Of a stretch of 5,969 nt of DNA, positions 1-5,969 are shown piece after piece. How positions within the stretch are numbered: the first letter of the stretch is position 1; each line of letters opens with the position of its first letter. The position numbers were made by a program, and so were the translations under genes. Below the pieces are notes generated by a model. It worked only from the letters and a program-made list of their open reading frames with translations. It did no database searches and was not told the origin of the DNA. The stretch comes from Oscillospiraceae bacterium (GTDB lineage: Bacteria; Bacillota; Clostridia; Oscillospirales; Ruminococcaceae): the NCBI GenBank assembly GCA_019420135.1, contig JAHZHS010000129.1:1-5969 (forward strand), in the 5' to 3' direction.

Positions 1-900
1 ATCCGCTACATCACCCGGGATGCCTGGATGCCCAAGATGCGCTCCCACGAGATCAGCCTGGCCATGGATACCCGCATCCGGGAACTGGGCGGCGACATCT
101 GGTACCATTCCGAGGCGGCGGCCATCCTCACCGATGGGAACAATGCCATCTGCGGCGTCCGCCTGACCGACGGCACCGAGATCGCCACCCGCCATGTCAT
201 CGCCAACTGCGCGCCCCACCTGGTATTCGGCAAACTGATGGACCCCAAGGCCGTCACCGAGGCCCAGCGCCGGGCCACCAACGCCCGCACCTTTGCGGGG
301 CGGGGCTTCTCGCTGTTCCTGGGCCTCAACAAGTCGGCTGAGGAGCTGGGCATCAAGAGCCACAACTACTTCATCTACGATACCGCCGACACCGTCAGGC
401 AGTATGACCTGATGAAAAAGGTCGCCACCAACCATGCCCAGGCTACCGTCTGCCTGAACAACGCCTACCCCGCCTGCTCCCCGGAAGGCACCTGCATGAT
501 GTATTTTACCACCCTCATCATGTCGGACGACTGGGGCAATGTGCCGGAAACCGACTACTTCAAGGCCAAGGACCGCCTGGCTGAGGATATGATCACGGTA
601 TTTGAGCGGGAGACCGGCTGCCGGATCCGCGACGCCATTGAGGAGATCGCCGTGGCATCCCCCACCACTTACGCCCGGTACTGCGGCCACCCCGAGGGCG
701 TCATCTACGGCTACGAGACCGCCGGCTGGGACAGCCTCATGCCCCGCATGATGATGCTCCGGGAGGATGCCGCCCTCCATCCCGGCCTGCGGTTTGCCGG
801 TGGCTACGCCATGCGTTCCAGCGGCTATTCCAGCGCCTATGTGTCGGGCGATCTGTCCGGCCGTCAGACCGTGGGCGATCTCAAGAAGGAGGCGCAGTGA
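1..900 (+). CDS. CrtI/phytoene-desaturase-like FAD-dependent oxidoreductase, C-terminal part (5' end outside window)
   Basis: The frame is open from the first base (reads IRYITRDAWMPKM), so the ATG at 28 is internal and the true start lies upstream. 299 residues are visible before TGA. Residues about 13-41 (KMRSHEISLAMDTRIRELGG) match the CrtI-type segment where a helix leads into a 'GG-x-I' strand, and VIANCAP (66-72) matches the strand that returns to the dinucleotide fold. The C-terminal motif GLRFAGGYAMRSSGYSSAYV starting at 262 is the flavin-contacting 'G-L-x-x-A-G' end of this amine-oxidase/CrtI superfamily. The N-terminal GxGxxG FAD motif would lie outside the window. The substrate cannot be told; the family includes carotenoid desaturases, isomerases and many uncharacterised bacterial oxidoreductases. 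Coupling by one base to a ferredoxin-reductase-like gene suggests the two formed an electron-transfer pair (inference). The protein appears cytoplasmic, with no membrane segment in the visible part. Confidence 0.85.
   Translation: MRYITRDAWMPKMRSHEISLAMDTRIRELGGDIWYHSEAAAILTDGNNAICGVRLTDGTEIATRHVIANCAPHLVFGKLMDPKAVTEAQRRATNARTFAGRGFSLFLGLNKSAEELGIKSHNYFIYDTADTVRQYDLMKKVATNHAQATVCLNNAYPACSPEGTCMMYFTTLIMSDDWGNVPETDYFKAKDRLAEDMITVFERETGCRIRDAIEEIAVASPTTYARYCGHPEGVIYGYETAGWDSLMPRMMMLREDAALHPGLRFAGGYAMRSSGYSSAYVSGDLSGRQTVGDLKKEAQ
886..892 (+). promoter_or_regulatory. Ribosome binding site of the reductase gene
   Basis: AAGGAGG lies inside the last codons of the upstream oxidoreductase gene, nine bases before the ATG at 902. 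It supports that ATG over the in-frame ATG at 767, which is deep inside the upstream gene, and shows that the two genes are translated from one transcript. Confidence 0.8.
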
Positions 901-901
901 T

Positions 902-1894
902 ATGAACTTCAAAAAACAGATCTTCGGCTTTATGGATATGCTCCGGTTCAAAAAACTGGTGCCCAACCGCCGCAAGGCGCTGGCCTCCGGCGCCGACACC
1001 CCCCTGCCCGTGCGTTACCGCGTCAACGACCAGGCCCGGGCCCTGCATCCCGGCCGCATGCAGGTGGAAGTCACCGCCGTGCGCCCCCTCACCGACCGGA
1101 TGACCGAACTGACCTTCCGCCGCACCGACGCCGATGCCTTCCCCTTCTTCCGGGCCGGACAGTATGTCTCGCTCCAGGGCACGGTGGACGGCAGCGTGGT
1201 CAGCCGTCCCTACTCCATCTCCTCCAGCCCCCGGGAGGCACTGCAGAACCGCCTCACCCTGGGCATCGAGGATGCGGGGTTCTTCTCGGACTATCTCAAC
1301 CGCCAGGCCAAGGTGGGGGACCGCTTTGTCATGACCGAGCCCGCCGGTGAATTCCACTACGAAACCCTGCGGGACAAAAAACAGATCGTCTGCGTGGCGG
1401 GCGGCAGCGGCATCACCCCCTTCCTCTCCATGGCCAAAAGCCGCAAGGAGGGGGACGAGGCCTACGAGATGCTGCTCTTCTACGGCACCCGGGACGCGGC
1501 CCATCTGGCCTACAAGGCTGAGCTGGACGCCCTGGCGGCCGAAGGCGCGCTGAAGGTGGTCTATGTCCTGAGCGACGAGACCCGGGAAGGCTACGAGCAC
1601 GGCTTTGTGTCGGCCGGGCTGATGGCAAACTACGCCGATCTGCAGAATGTGACCTTCTTCCTGTGCGGCCCGGCGGCCATGTACGCCTTCCTGCAGAAGG
1701 AGCTGGCCCCGCTGCATCTGCCCCTCAAGGCGGTGCGCAAGGACGCCACCTGCTGCGGCGCCCGGGCGGTGGAAAATCCCCGCACCTTTACCCTCACCGT
1801 CCACATCCGGGACAAGGTCCCCCAACAAGTGCCGGGCCGGCGGCTGCGGCTACTGCCACAGCAAGTGGCTGGCCGGGGACTATGTGGTGGCTGA
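902..1894 (+). CDS. Ferredoxin-NAD(P) reductase-like flavoprotein with frameshifted, lost C-terminal [2Fe-2S] domain
   Basis: As read, 330 residues. After a basic N-terminal stretch (residues 1-50), an FNR-type FAD-binding barrel spans about 55-160, with FRAGQYVSL and the flavin motif RPYS at 102-105. An NAD(P)-binding domain follows (about 163-285), with GGSGITP at 167-173 and the CGP motif at 255-257. Members of this family move electrons between NAD(P)H, FAD and an iron-sulfur cluster, here perhaps for the CrtI-like enzyme encoded one base upstream (inference). Residues 296-306 (FTLTVHIRDKV) are the first strand of a plant-type ferredoxin domain. From residue 307 the reading is unrelated Gln/Arg/Leu-rich sequence (PQQVPGRRLRLL) up to a TAG-type early end at 1894, because the frame has shifted. 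The flavin and nucleotide domains look intact, so a truncated reductase could still fold. The ATG at 902 is chosen for its ribosome binding site. Confidence 0.85.
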   Translation: MNFKKQIFGFMDMLRFKKLVPNRRKALASGADTPLPVRYRVNDQARALHPGRMQVEVTAVRPLTDRMTELTFRRTDADAFPFFRAGQYVSLQGTVDGSVVSRPYSISSSPREALQNRLTLGIEDAGFFSDYLNRQAKVGDRFVMTEPAGEFHYETLRDKKQIVCVAGGSGITPFLSMAKSRKEGDEAYEMLLFYGTRDAAHLAYKAELDALAAEGALKVVYVLSDETREGYEHGFVSAGLMANYADLQNVTFFLCGPAAMYAFLQKELAPLHLPLKAVRKDATCCGARAVENPRTFTLTVHIRDKVPQQVPGRRLRLLPQQVAGRGLCGG

Positions 1895-2000
1895 CGGCCG
1901 GGATGGCCGCCGTGCCGCCGACCGCAAGTTCGGCTTTATCCACCCCTGCGTCACCTATCCCCAGGCTGACATGGAAATCGACGTGCCGCCTGCCGAGTGA
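1818..2000 (+). pseudogene. Out-of-frame remnant of the [2Fe-2S] ferredoxin domain of the preceding gene
   Basis: In the frame starting at 1818 (+1 relative to the reductase) the sequence reads SPNKCRAGGCGYCHSKWLAG and runs on to TGA at 1998-2000. Cysteine codons at 1830, 1845, 1854 and 1947 give C-x4-C-x2-C-x30-C, the cluster-binding pattern of plant-type ferredoxins. The end reads DRKFGFIHPCVTYPQADMEI, typical for the C-terminus of such reductase-fused domains. No start codon or ribosome binding site suits independent translation. The natural gene almost certainly ran from 902 to 2000. Between the first strand (ending near 1819) and the first cysteine only about four residues remain where roughly 25 are usual, so the lesion is a deletion with a frame change and not a simple one-base slip. 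Confidence 0.8.
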
Positions 2001-2050
2001 ATCTGCCTCTCAGAAGGCCCGGCCGTTCGGCCGCTGCAGATACCATCCCT

Positions 2051-2080
2051 GAGGGCCTCCCCCCGGTGGGGAAAACCCTC
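2051..2080 (+). other. Small imperfect stem-loop before the terminator
   Basis: GAGGG (2051-2055) pairs with CCCTC (2076-2080), and inside it TCCCC (2058-2062) pairs with GGGGA (2068-2072) around a five-base loop, with a small internal bulge. No T-tract follows. It sits just upstream of the strong terminator hairpin and might protect the 3' end of the operon transcript, but it could be chance in GC-rich DNA. Confidence 0.35.
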
Positions 2081-2084
2081 TGAA

Positions 2085-2133
2085 ACCAGCAAAGCCCCGG
2101 CCGGACGGTCGGGGCTTTGCTGGTGTCTCTTTT
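2085..2133 (+). terminator. Intrinsic terminator of the oxidoreductase/reductase operon
   Basis: A perfect 15-base stem, ACCAGCAAAGCCCCG (2085-2099) against CGGGGCTTTGCTGGT (2110-2124), is extended by three more pairs (one G-T) to a GGAC loop at 2103-2106. It is followed by the T-rich stretch TCTCTTTT (2126-2133). On the minus strand no T-run follows the stem, so it works in the + direction only. It lies 85 bases past the restored ferredoxin stop at 2000, which fits a gene originally ending there. Confidence 0.93.
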
Positions 2134-2158
2134 CAAGCAGGGGGAAAACGATTATACT
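2130..2158 (+). promoter_or_regulatory. Probable sigma-A promoter of the wall-anchored protein gene
   Basis: The -10 box TATACT (2153-2158) differs from TATAAT by one base. Seventeen bases upstream, TTTTCA (2130-2135) matches TTGACA at four of six positions. Transcription would start near 2165, leaving a leader of about 29 bases. The -35 box lies within the T-tract of the terminator, so the two units are packed without spare sequence. Confidence 0.6.
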
Positions 2159-2180
2159 GGTACAGAATCAAAAAGGGGAA

Positions 2181-2186
2181 AAGAGG
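2181..2186 (+). promoter_or_regulatory. Ribosome binding site of the wall-anchored protein gene
   Basis: AAGAGG, seven bases before the ATG at 2194, is in good position and agrees with that ATG opening a clean signal peptide. Confidence 0.65.
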
Positions 2187-2193
2187 TTTTTGC

Positions 2194-4473
2194 ATGAAAC
2201 GCAGATTGGGCGCCGTGGTGCTGGCTCTGGCCATGCTGCTCCAGGCTTTGCCGGTATGGGCGGAGGATCTGCCGGCCGACGGCGGGGCAGCTCTCCCGGC
2301 GACGGCGGAGACGGCCGCACCGGAGCAGGAGACGGCGGAGCAGTCCCGGCCGGAGGAGAAGGTACTCCGGCTGCAGACAGAGGGGGTCGGAGCGGACCAG
2401 GCCGACGGGGACGAGCTGTTCGGGGAGTATCTGCAGCGGCTCCTCTACCCGGACAGGGTGCCGTCCACCCTTTCCAACTGGGCGGAAGACAGCGACTACT
2501 TCAACGAGAAGGAGCGCCAGGTCTACGATACAATGAAAACCTTCTGCACCGAGGTGTCGGACGGAAAGCGCACCCAGACCAACGACTGGTGGATCCCGGT
2601 GGAGGCCACAGTGCAGCTGGAAGGCCGCACCGAGGAAGAAGCCCTGCAGTCGGTGGTGAATTTTGACAAGGTATCCATGGCACTCTATTATGGGGACGGC
2701 TACGAACTGTATTGGCGCAACGACGAGGAATTCCCCTATGAGTATGTCTACACCGTGTCCGGCGATACCCTCACGCTGCAGGGGCTTCGCGTGGGGATCG
2801 TCGTGTCGGTGGACTATCGTGCCCAACCGGACGACCCCTACCATGTGAATCCCGAAAAAACGGGAGCCGCCCGGAAAGCGGTGGAAAATGCCCGGCAGAT
2901 TGCGGCCTCCTATGAGGGCAAGACGGATTATGAAAAGCTCAAGGGCTTTCTGGATACCATCTGTGATCTGGTGAGTTACGATATGGACGCCATGGAAGAA
3001 CCGGTTGTTTATGGAGATCCCTGGCAGCTGGTCTATGTCTTTGACGGGGACCCGGACACCAACGTGGTCTGTGAAGGATATGCCAAGGCCTATCAGTATC
3101 TGTGCGATCTGGCGGGAATTCCCTGCTACCTGATGTTCGGGCCTTTTGCGGTGGACGGCGAAGAGCAGCCCTACTATCATATGTGGAACAGCGTTATCCT
3201 GGAGGGAAAGACCTACCTGGTGGATCTCACCAACTGCGACGGCACAGCCATGGGAGCACCGGACCAGCTGTTTCTGCGCGGCGCTGCGCGCAATGAGGAC
3301 GGCAGCTATGATTTCCCTGTTTTTGTGAGCGGGGTGATGTACCTTCTGAACTACACCCCATGGGATTACAGCGAGGGAGGCCAGCTTCCGGATGAAGCAC
3401 CCTTCCGCCTGGCGGAACAGGATTATCCCCGGAACTGGGGTCTGGCGATGGCACCGGTGCCGGAGGGACTGGAATACGGGGATGGGTATTCCCAGGCACT
3501 TTTCGGCGCGACCGAAGAGCCCGACTGGAGCACAGCCGGCTGTGCCGAGGTGTACGGCAACGGCTGGGTCGTCATCAATGGAACGGGGAATTTCAGCGTC
3601 ACGGCGACCCTCACCAACGGGCAAAGTTATACGGTGTCCGGCACCGCGGGCCCGCGCAGGATGACCCCCACGGTGGCCGTGGCCCAGGATAAGACCTATG
3701 ACGGCAGCACAACCGTCACCGTTACCGATGTGCCGCTGGAAGGCATCATCAGCGACGGGGAGGTGGCGGTGGACCTCAGCGGGGTCACCGGCACGCTGTC
3801 CGGTGCGGGGGCGGGCCATTACGATACCCTGACCCTCCAGGGACTCAGGCTGACCGGCCGCCGGGCGGATTGCTACACCATCGAGGATACCGTCCAGGTA
3901 TCCACCGATGTGACGGTGGAACCGGCCGCCGCCCCCGCGGTGGCGGAGCAGGCGGTGCAACAGGCCGTGGACTATGCCGGAACCGGCAGACTGTCCCTGG
4001 CCGGGCTGCTTCCCGCCGACGCGGGCGCCCTGACCTACGAGGCGGGCACCGCCCAGGACCCCGCAGGCATTGTGCAAAACTGGACGGTGGACGCCGACGG
4101 TACCCTTACCTATACGCTGGCGGGCACCGGCAAGGAAGCCCGGGCGGTGCTGCCGGTCACCGTGCGCTCGGCCAACTATGCGCCGGTCACGGTGCCGGTG
4201 GTGCTTGCCCTCTCCGGGACGGCAGGGGAGAACACCCCCGCGCCGGAAAAAACGCCTGCCCCGGAAGCCACCCCGGCGCCGGAGCAGACCGCCCGGCCCG
4301 CGGAAACCCCTGCCGCCACCCCGGCCTCCACGGCTCCCGCCGCGGCAGCCCGGGTGACCGCCATTCCCCAGACCGGTGACAACAGCAACCCCACCCTGTG
4401 GGTCGTGCTGCTGACGGTGAGTGCCCTGGCCCTGGGCGGGCTGGCCCTGCTGCGCCGCAAGGGCGGCCGCTGA
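2194..4473 (+). CDS. Secreted, sortase-anchored protein with transglutaminase-like domain and YDG-type repeat
   Basis: 759 residues. A signal peptide (MKRR, hydrophobic core, likely cut after VWA at 23) leads into an Ala/Glu/Pro-rich stretch to about 70. A region of about 75-215 follows, with FNEKERQVYDTMK and YELYW (170-174), as often seen ahead of transglutaminase-like domains in gut Clostridia. The transglutaminase-like domain (about 225-360) has a plausible triad of Cys293 (VVCEGYAKAY), His329 (YYHMWN) and Asp344 (TYLVDLT). Residues about 445-490 look like a beta-rich linker domain. A YDG-type repeat (about 491-577, KTYDGSTTVTVTD) and a second beta-rich module (about 580-680) come next. 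A Pro/Ala/Thr/Glu linker leads to the sorting signal IPQTGD (724-729), a hydrophobic segment (735-753) and the tail RRKGGR. Sortase would link it to peptidoglycan. Family members can act as proteases, amidases or cross-linkers, and the substrate here is unknown. It is transcribed alone. Confidence 0.9.
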   Translation: MKRRLGAVVLALAMLLQALPVWAEDLPADGGAALPATAETAAPEQETAEQSRPEEKVLRLQTEGVGADQADGDELFGEYLQRLLYPDRVPSTLSNWAEDSDYFNEKERQVYDTMKTFCTEVSDGKRTQTNDWWIPVEATVQLEGRTEEEALQSVVNFDKVSMALYYGDGYELYWRNDEEFPYEYVYTVSGDTLTLQGLRVGIVVSVDYRAQPDDPYHVNPEKTGAARKAVENARQIAASYEGKTDYEKLKGFLDTICDLVSYDMDAMEEPVVYGDPWQLVYVFDGDPDTNVVCEGYAKAYQYLCDLAGIPCYLMFGPFAVDGEEQPYYHMWNSVILEGKTYLVDLTNCDGTAMGAPDQLFLRGAARNEDGSYDFPVFVSGVMYLLNYTPWDYSEGGQLPDEAPFRLAEQDYPRNWGLAMAPVPEGLEYGDGYSQALFGATEEPDWSTAGCAEVYGNGWVVINGTGNFSVTATLTNGQSYTVSGTAGPRRMTPTVAVAQDKTYDGSTTVTVTDVPLEGIISDGEVAVDLSGVTGTLSGAGAGHYDTLTLQGLRLTGRRADCYTIEDTVQVSTDVTVEPAAAPAVAEQAVQQAVDYAGTGRLSLAGLLPADAGALTYEAGTAQDPAGIVQNWTVDADGTLTYTLAGTGKEARAVLPVTVRSANYAPVTVPVVLALSGTAGENTPAPEKTPAPEATPAPEQTARPAETPAATPASTAPAAAARVTAIPQTGDNSNPTLWVVLLTVSALALGGLALLRRKGGR

Positions 4474-4485
4474 AACAGCAGAACA

Positions 4486-4497
4486 GCGCAGCTGCGC
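4486..4497. repeat. 12-base perfect palindrome between convergent genes
   Basis: GCGCAGCTGCGC equals its own reverse complement. It lies in the 55-base gap between the wall protein stop (4473) and the solute-binding protein stop (4529). A second weak stem, GCCC (4508-4511) with GGGC (4518-4521), is followed at a distance by TTTTATT from 4527. Neither is a good intrinsic terminator: the palindrome has no loop and no T-run. They may weakly end transcription of the converging genes, or may be chance. Confidence 0.35.
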
Positions 4498-4528
4498 GGA
4501 AGCGTCGGCCCTGTCCCGGGCTGAGGTT

Positions 4529-5969
4529 TTATTCCGAAGTCTGCCGGGTCCAGTTCTCGGCGGCGGTGTTCAGGGCGTCGGAGAGCTCTTTCTGATCTTT
4601 CAGGTAGCTGAGAATCGGGTCCCACACCCCGTCAATCCAGCCGGCGGGCTCCCAGAAGCGGGAGGCGGGCAGGTCGCACAAGGCGCGGTACTCCTGGTAT
4701 CGTTCCGGCTCCAGGGGGACACCGTGGTCTTCCACGGCCGCATACCGCTGCGCATCCGCCGTGCGGTTCCAGAGCGCATACTCACTGTCATAAATGTCCC
4801 CCACAAAACCGTCCTCGCTCAGGGCGTACGCCAGGAATTCCCAGGCCTCCTCCGGGTGCGCCGAGCGGGAGGAGATGCCAAAGCAGTCGGCGTTGGACTG
4901 ACGGAAGGTACCGTCCTCCCCCACCGGCAGGGGAATCAGCTCCAGCTCCACATCGTTGTCCCGCTCAGCGCAGGAAATGTTGTAGAATAGATTCTCATAA
5001 TCGGCGCCGCTTACGCCGGGGGTGAACAGGGTGCCATCCCAGAAACCGGGGGACCACCAGAACTGGGCATCGGGAATCCGGTAAAAGTTCTGCCCGTCCC
5101 CGATCAATGTCTTTGCGGTTTCAAACAGGGGGGTAAGCTCCTGGGCGGAGGCGGCGCTCCGGAAATCATCCAGGTTGACCAGGATCATATCCGAAACCAG
5201 GGTATCCACATAGGACGAATTCATGACGCCGAACAGAGTCAGATCCTGCCCCTCCTCATGCCACTGCCTGCCCAGGTCCAGAATCCCGGACCAGGTCAGC
5301 TGCCGGGGATCCCAGTCCAGGCCGAGGGAATCGGCCAGCGTCCTGTTATAGATCAGATAGGGCGGGTTCAGCGCCAGGGGCACGGCGCGCAGAGTGCCGG
5401 AAGAATCCCGCAGCGGGTCAAGAATGTCGGTGTTCAGGTCGGAAAGAAAACTGCAATCTTCCAGATAGTCATCCAGCCCCAGCAGCACGTCGGTCCCCAG
5501 CACCGCCGAGGTATCCAGCCCGTAGCCGGACAGCAAAAGGATATCCCCCACGTCCCCCGTCATCAGCCGCAGGCTGAACTGCTCGGAATACTGATCCACA
5601 TGGGTGCGGAACTCCTCCTCCGAGGCAAAGGCGGTATCCCAGGTGATTTCGATTTCGGGGTGCAGCTTCTGGAACATCCGGATGGTGGAATCCAGGGCAC
5701 TGATCTGGTAGGGGGCGGTGATGGTCAGGGTCGTCCCGGCCTCCTCCGTCAGGTAGGGGGAAAACGTCCAGCGGTACTGCGTATAGGTGATGGGCGGCTC
5801 GTAATTTTCCGCCGTGATCACGCTGAAATATACCCGGTACTGGTTGTCCACGGCAAAATCTGCCATGCTGATCCGGTTGTCCTCATAGTCCAGCCCGGTG
5901 TCCTCGCTCCAGTCGAAAAGCTCGTACCGGACTTTGCCGGTTTCGGGGTCGTGGCACTGGATCTGGCCG
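4529..5969 (-). CDS. Extracellular solute-binding protein (family 1 type), C-terminal part, with propeller-like region upstream (5' end outside window)
   Basis: 479 residues are visible, ending at TAA (4529-4531). The frame stays open to the window edge, so the ATG at 5866 (visible residue 35) is internal. The binding domain starts near visible residue 81 with LTITAPYQISALDSTIRMFQ, followed by HPEIEITWD, the usual N-terminal strand-helix-strand of MalE/UgpB-type sugar- or peptide-binding proteins. GDILLLSGY, GLDDYLED and VPLALNPPYLIYNR follow the family's order. Near the C-terminus, DCFGISSRSAHPEEAWEFLA is the characteristic hinge-side segment of these proteins. Before the domain, IQCHDPETGKVRYELFDWSE resembles a blade of the N-terminal propeller-like region found in long Clostridia solute-binding proteins. 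A lipoprotein signal is expected outside the window. The protein would sit on the outer face of the membrane. No permease or ATPase gene follows it, so it could serve a transporter encoded elsewhere or act as a sensor (inference). Confidence 0.85.
   Translation of the reverse strand, partial: GQIQCHDPETGKVRYELFDWSEDTGLDYEDNRISMADFAVDNQYRVYFSVITAENYEPPITYTQYRWTFSPYLTEEAGTTLTITAPYQISALDSTIRMFQKLHPEIEITWDTAFASEEEFRTHVDQYSEQFSLRLMTGDVGDILLLSGYGLDTSAVLGTDVLLGLDDYLEDCSFLSDLNTDILDPLRDSSGTLRAVPLALNPPYLIYNRTLADSLGLDWDPRQLTWSGILDLGRQWHEEGQDLTLFGVMNSSYVDTLVSDMILVNLDDFRSAASAQELTPLFETAKTLIGDGQNFYRIPDAQFWWSPGFWDGTLFTPGVSGADYENLFYNISCAERDNDVELELIPLPVGEDGTFRQSNADCFGISSRSAHPEEAWEFLAYALSEDGFVGDIYDSEYALWNRTADAQRYAAVEDHGVPLEPERYQEYRALCDLPASRFWEPAGWIDGVWDPILSYLKDQKELSDALNTAAENWTRQTSE

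Noticed and set aside
28..30. ATG at 28 as the start of the FAD oxidoreductase
   Set aside because: No ribosome binding site precedes it, the frame continues upstream to the window edge, and the family needs an N-terminal FAD motif that would be missing.
881..1828. A 315-codon open frame on the minus strand opposite the reductase gene
   Set aside because: Low-complexity Gly/Ala/His/Val reading with no recognisable motif; shadow of the clear flavoprotein frame on the + strand.
1663..2052. A 129-codon + strand open frame spanning the broken ferredoxin region
   Set aside because: It is in the third frame, which is neither that of the reductase nor that of the cysteine motif. It reads as Pro/Ala/Gly-rich noise and does not bridge the two pieces.
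2152..4077. A 641-codon open frame on the minus strand opposite the wall-anchored protein gene
   Set aside because: It is rich in Gly, His, Arg and Val without any domain, has no signal for translation, and is the usual antisense shadow of a GC-rich gene whose codons rarely give stops in the opposite frame. The + strand product has a signal peptide, catalytic motifs and a sorting signal.
4207..4360. Pro/Ala/Thr-rich stretch with repeated APE-type units as a tandem repeat or CRISPR-like array
   Set aside because: The units are irregular at the DNA level and simply encode the low-complexity wall-spanning linker before the sorting signal.
4421..4990. A 189-codon + strand open frame overlapping both the wall protein end and the binding protein
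   Set aside because: It starts inside one real gene and runs antisense to another; no motif or start signal supports it.
5864..5866. ATG on the minus strand at 5866 as the start of the solute-binding protein
   Set aside because: No purine-rich site lies just upstream, no signal peptide follows, and the frame stays open to the edge with protein-like sequence (ETGKVRYELFDW).

Overview
The window is GC-rich, with mostly G or C at third codon positions. It carries an IPQTG-anchored wall protein and Clostridia-type surface and solute-binding proteins. This points to a high-GC gut Clostridium of the Oscillospiraceae/Ruminococcaceae type (Faecalibacterium, Gemmiger or Subdoligranulum relatives). 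The assignment is an inference from protein style and composition, not from a marker gene.

Left part (1-2133, + strand): a two-gene redox operon. The first gene is cut by the window edge and encodes the C-terminal 299 residues of a CrtI/phytoene-desaturase-like FAD oxidoreductase. One base after its stop codon starts a ferredoxin-NAD(P) reductase-like flavoprotein, which should have passed electrons through a C-terminal plant-type [2Fe-2S] domain. That last domain is broken. The reading frame shifts near 1820 and stops at 1894, while the four-cysteine cluster motif is still intact in another frame (1821-2000), with about 20 residues of the expected fold missing between the two pieces. A strong intrinsic terminator (2085-2133) closes the operon.

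Middle part (2130-4473, + strand): a single gene with its own probable promoter, whose -35 box overlaps the T-tract of the preceding terminator. It encodes a 759-residue secreted, sortase-anchored protein with a signal peptide, an N-terminal family-specific region, a transglutaminase-like Cys-His-Asp domain, a YDG-type beta repeat, a Pro/Ala/Thr linker and an IPQTGD wall-sorting signal.

Right part (4529-5969, - strand): the C-terminal 479 residues of a large extracellular solute-binding protein, running off the right edge. It converges on the surface-protein gene with a 55-base gap. What remains upstream of its binding domain looks like the end of a beta-propeller-like sensor region. No RNA genes, CRISPR arrays, insertion sequences or phage genes were seen. 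Apart from the broken ferredoxin domain, the window reads as ordinary chromosomal gene content, and I do not see a convincing new multi-gene system.
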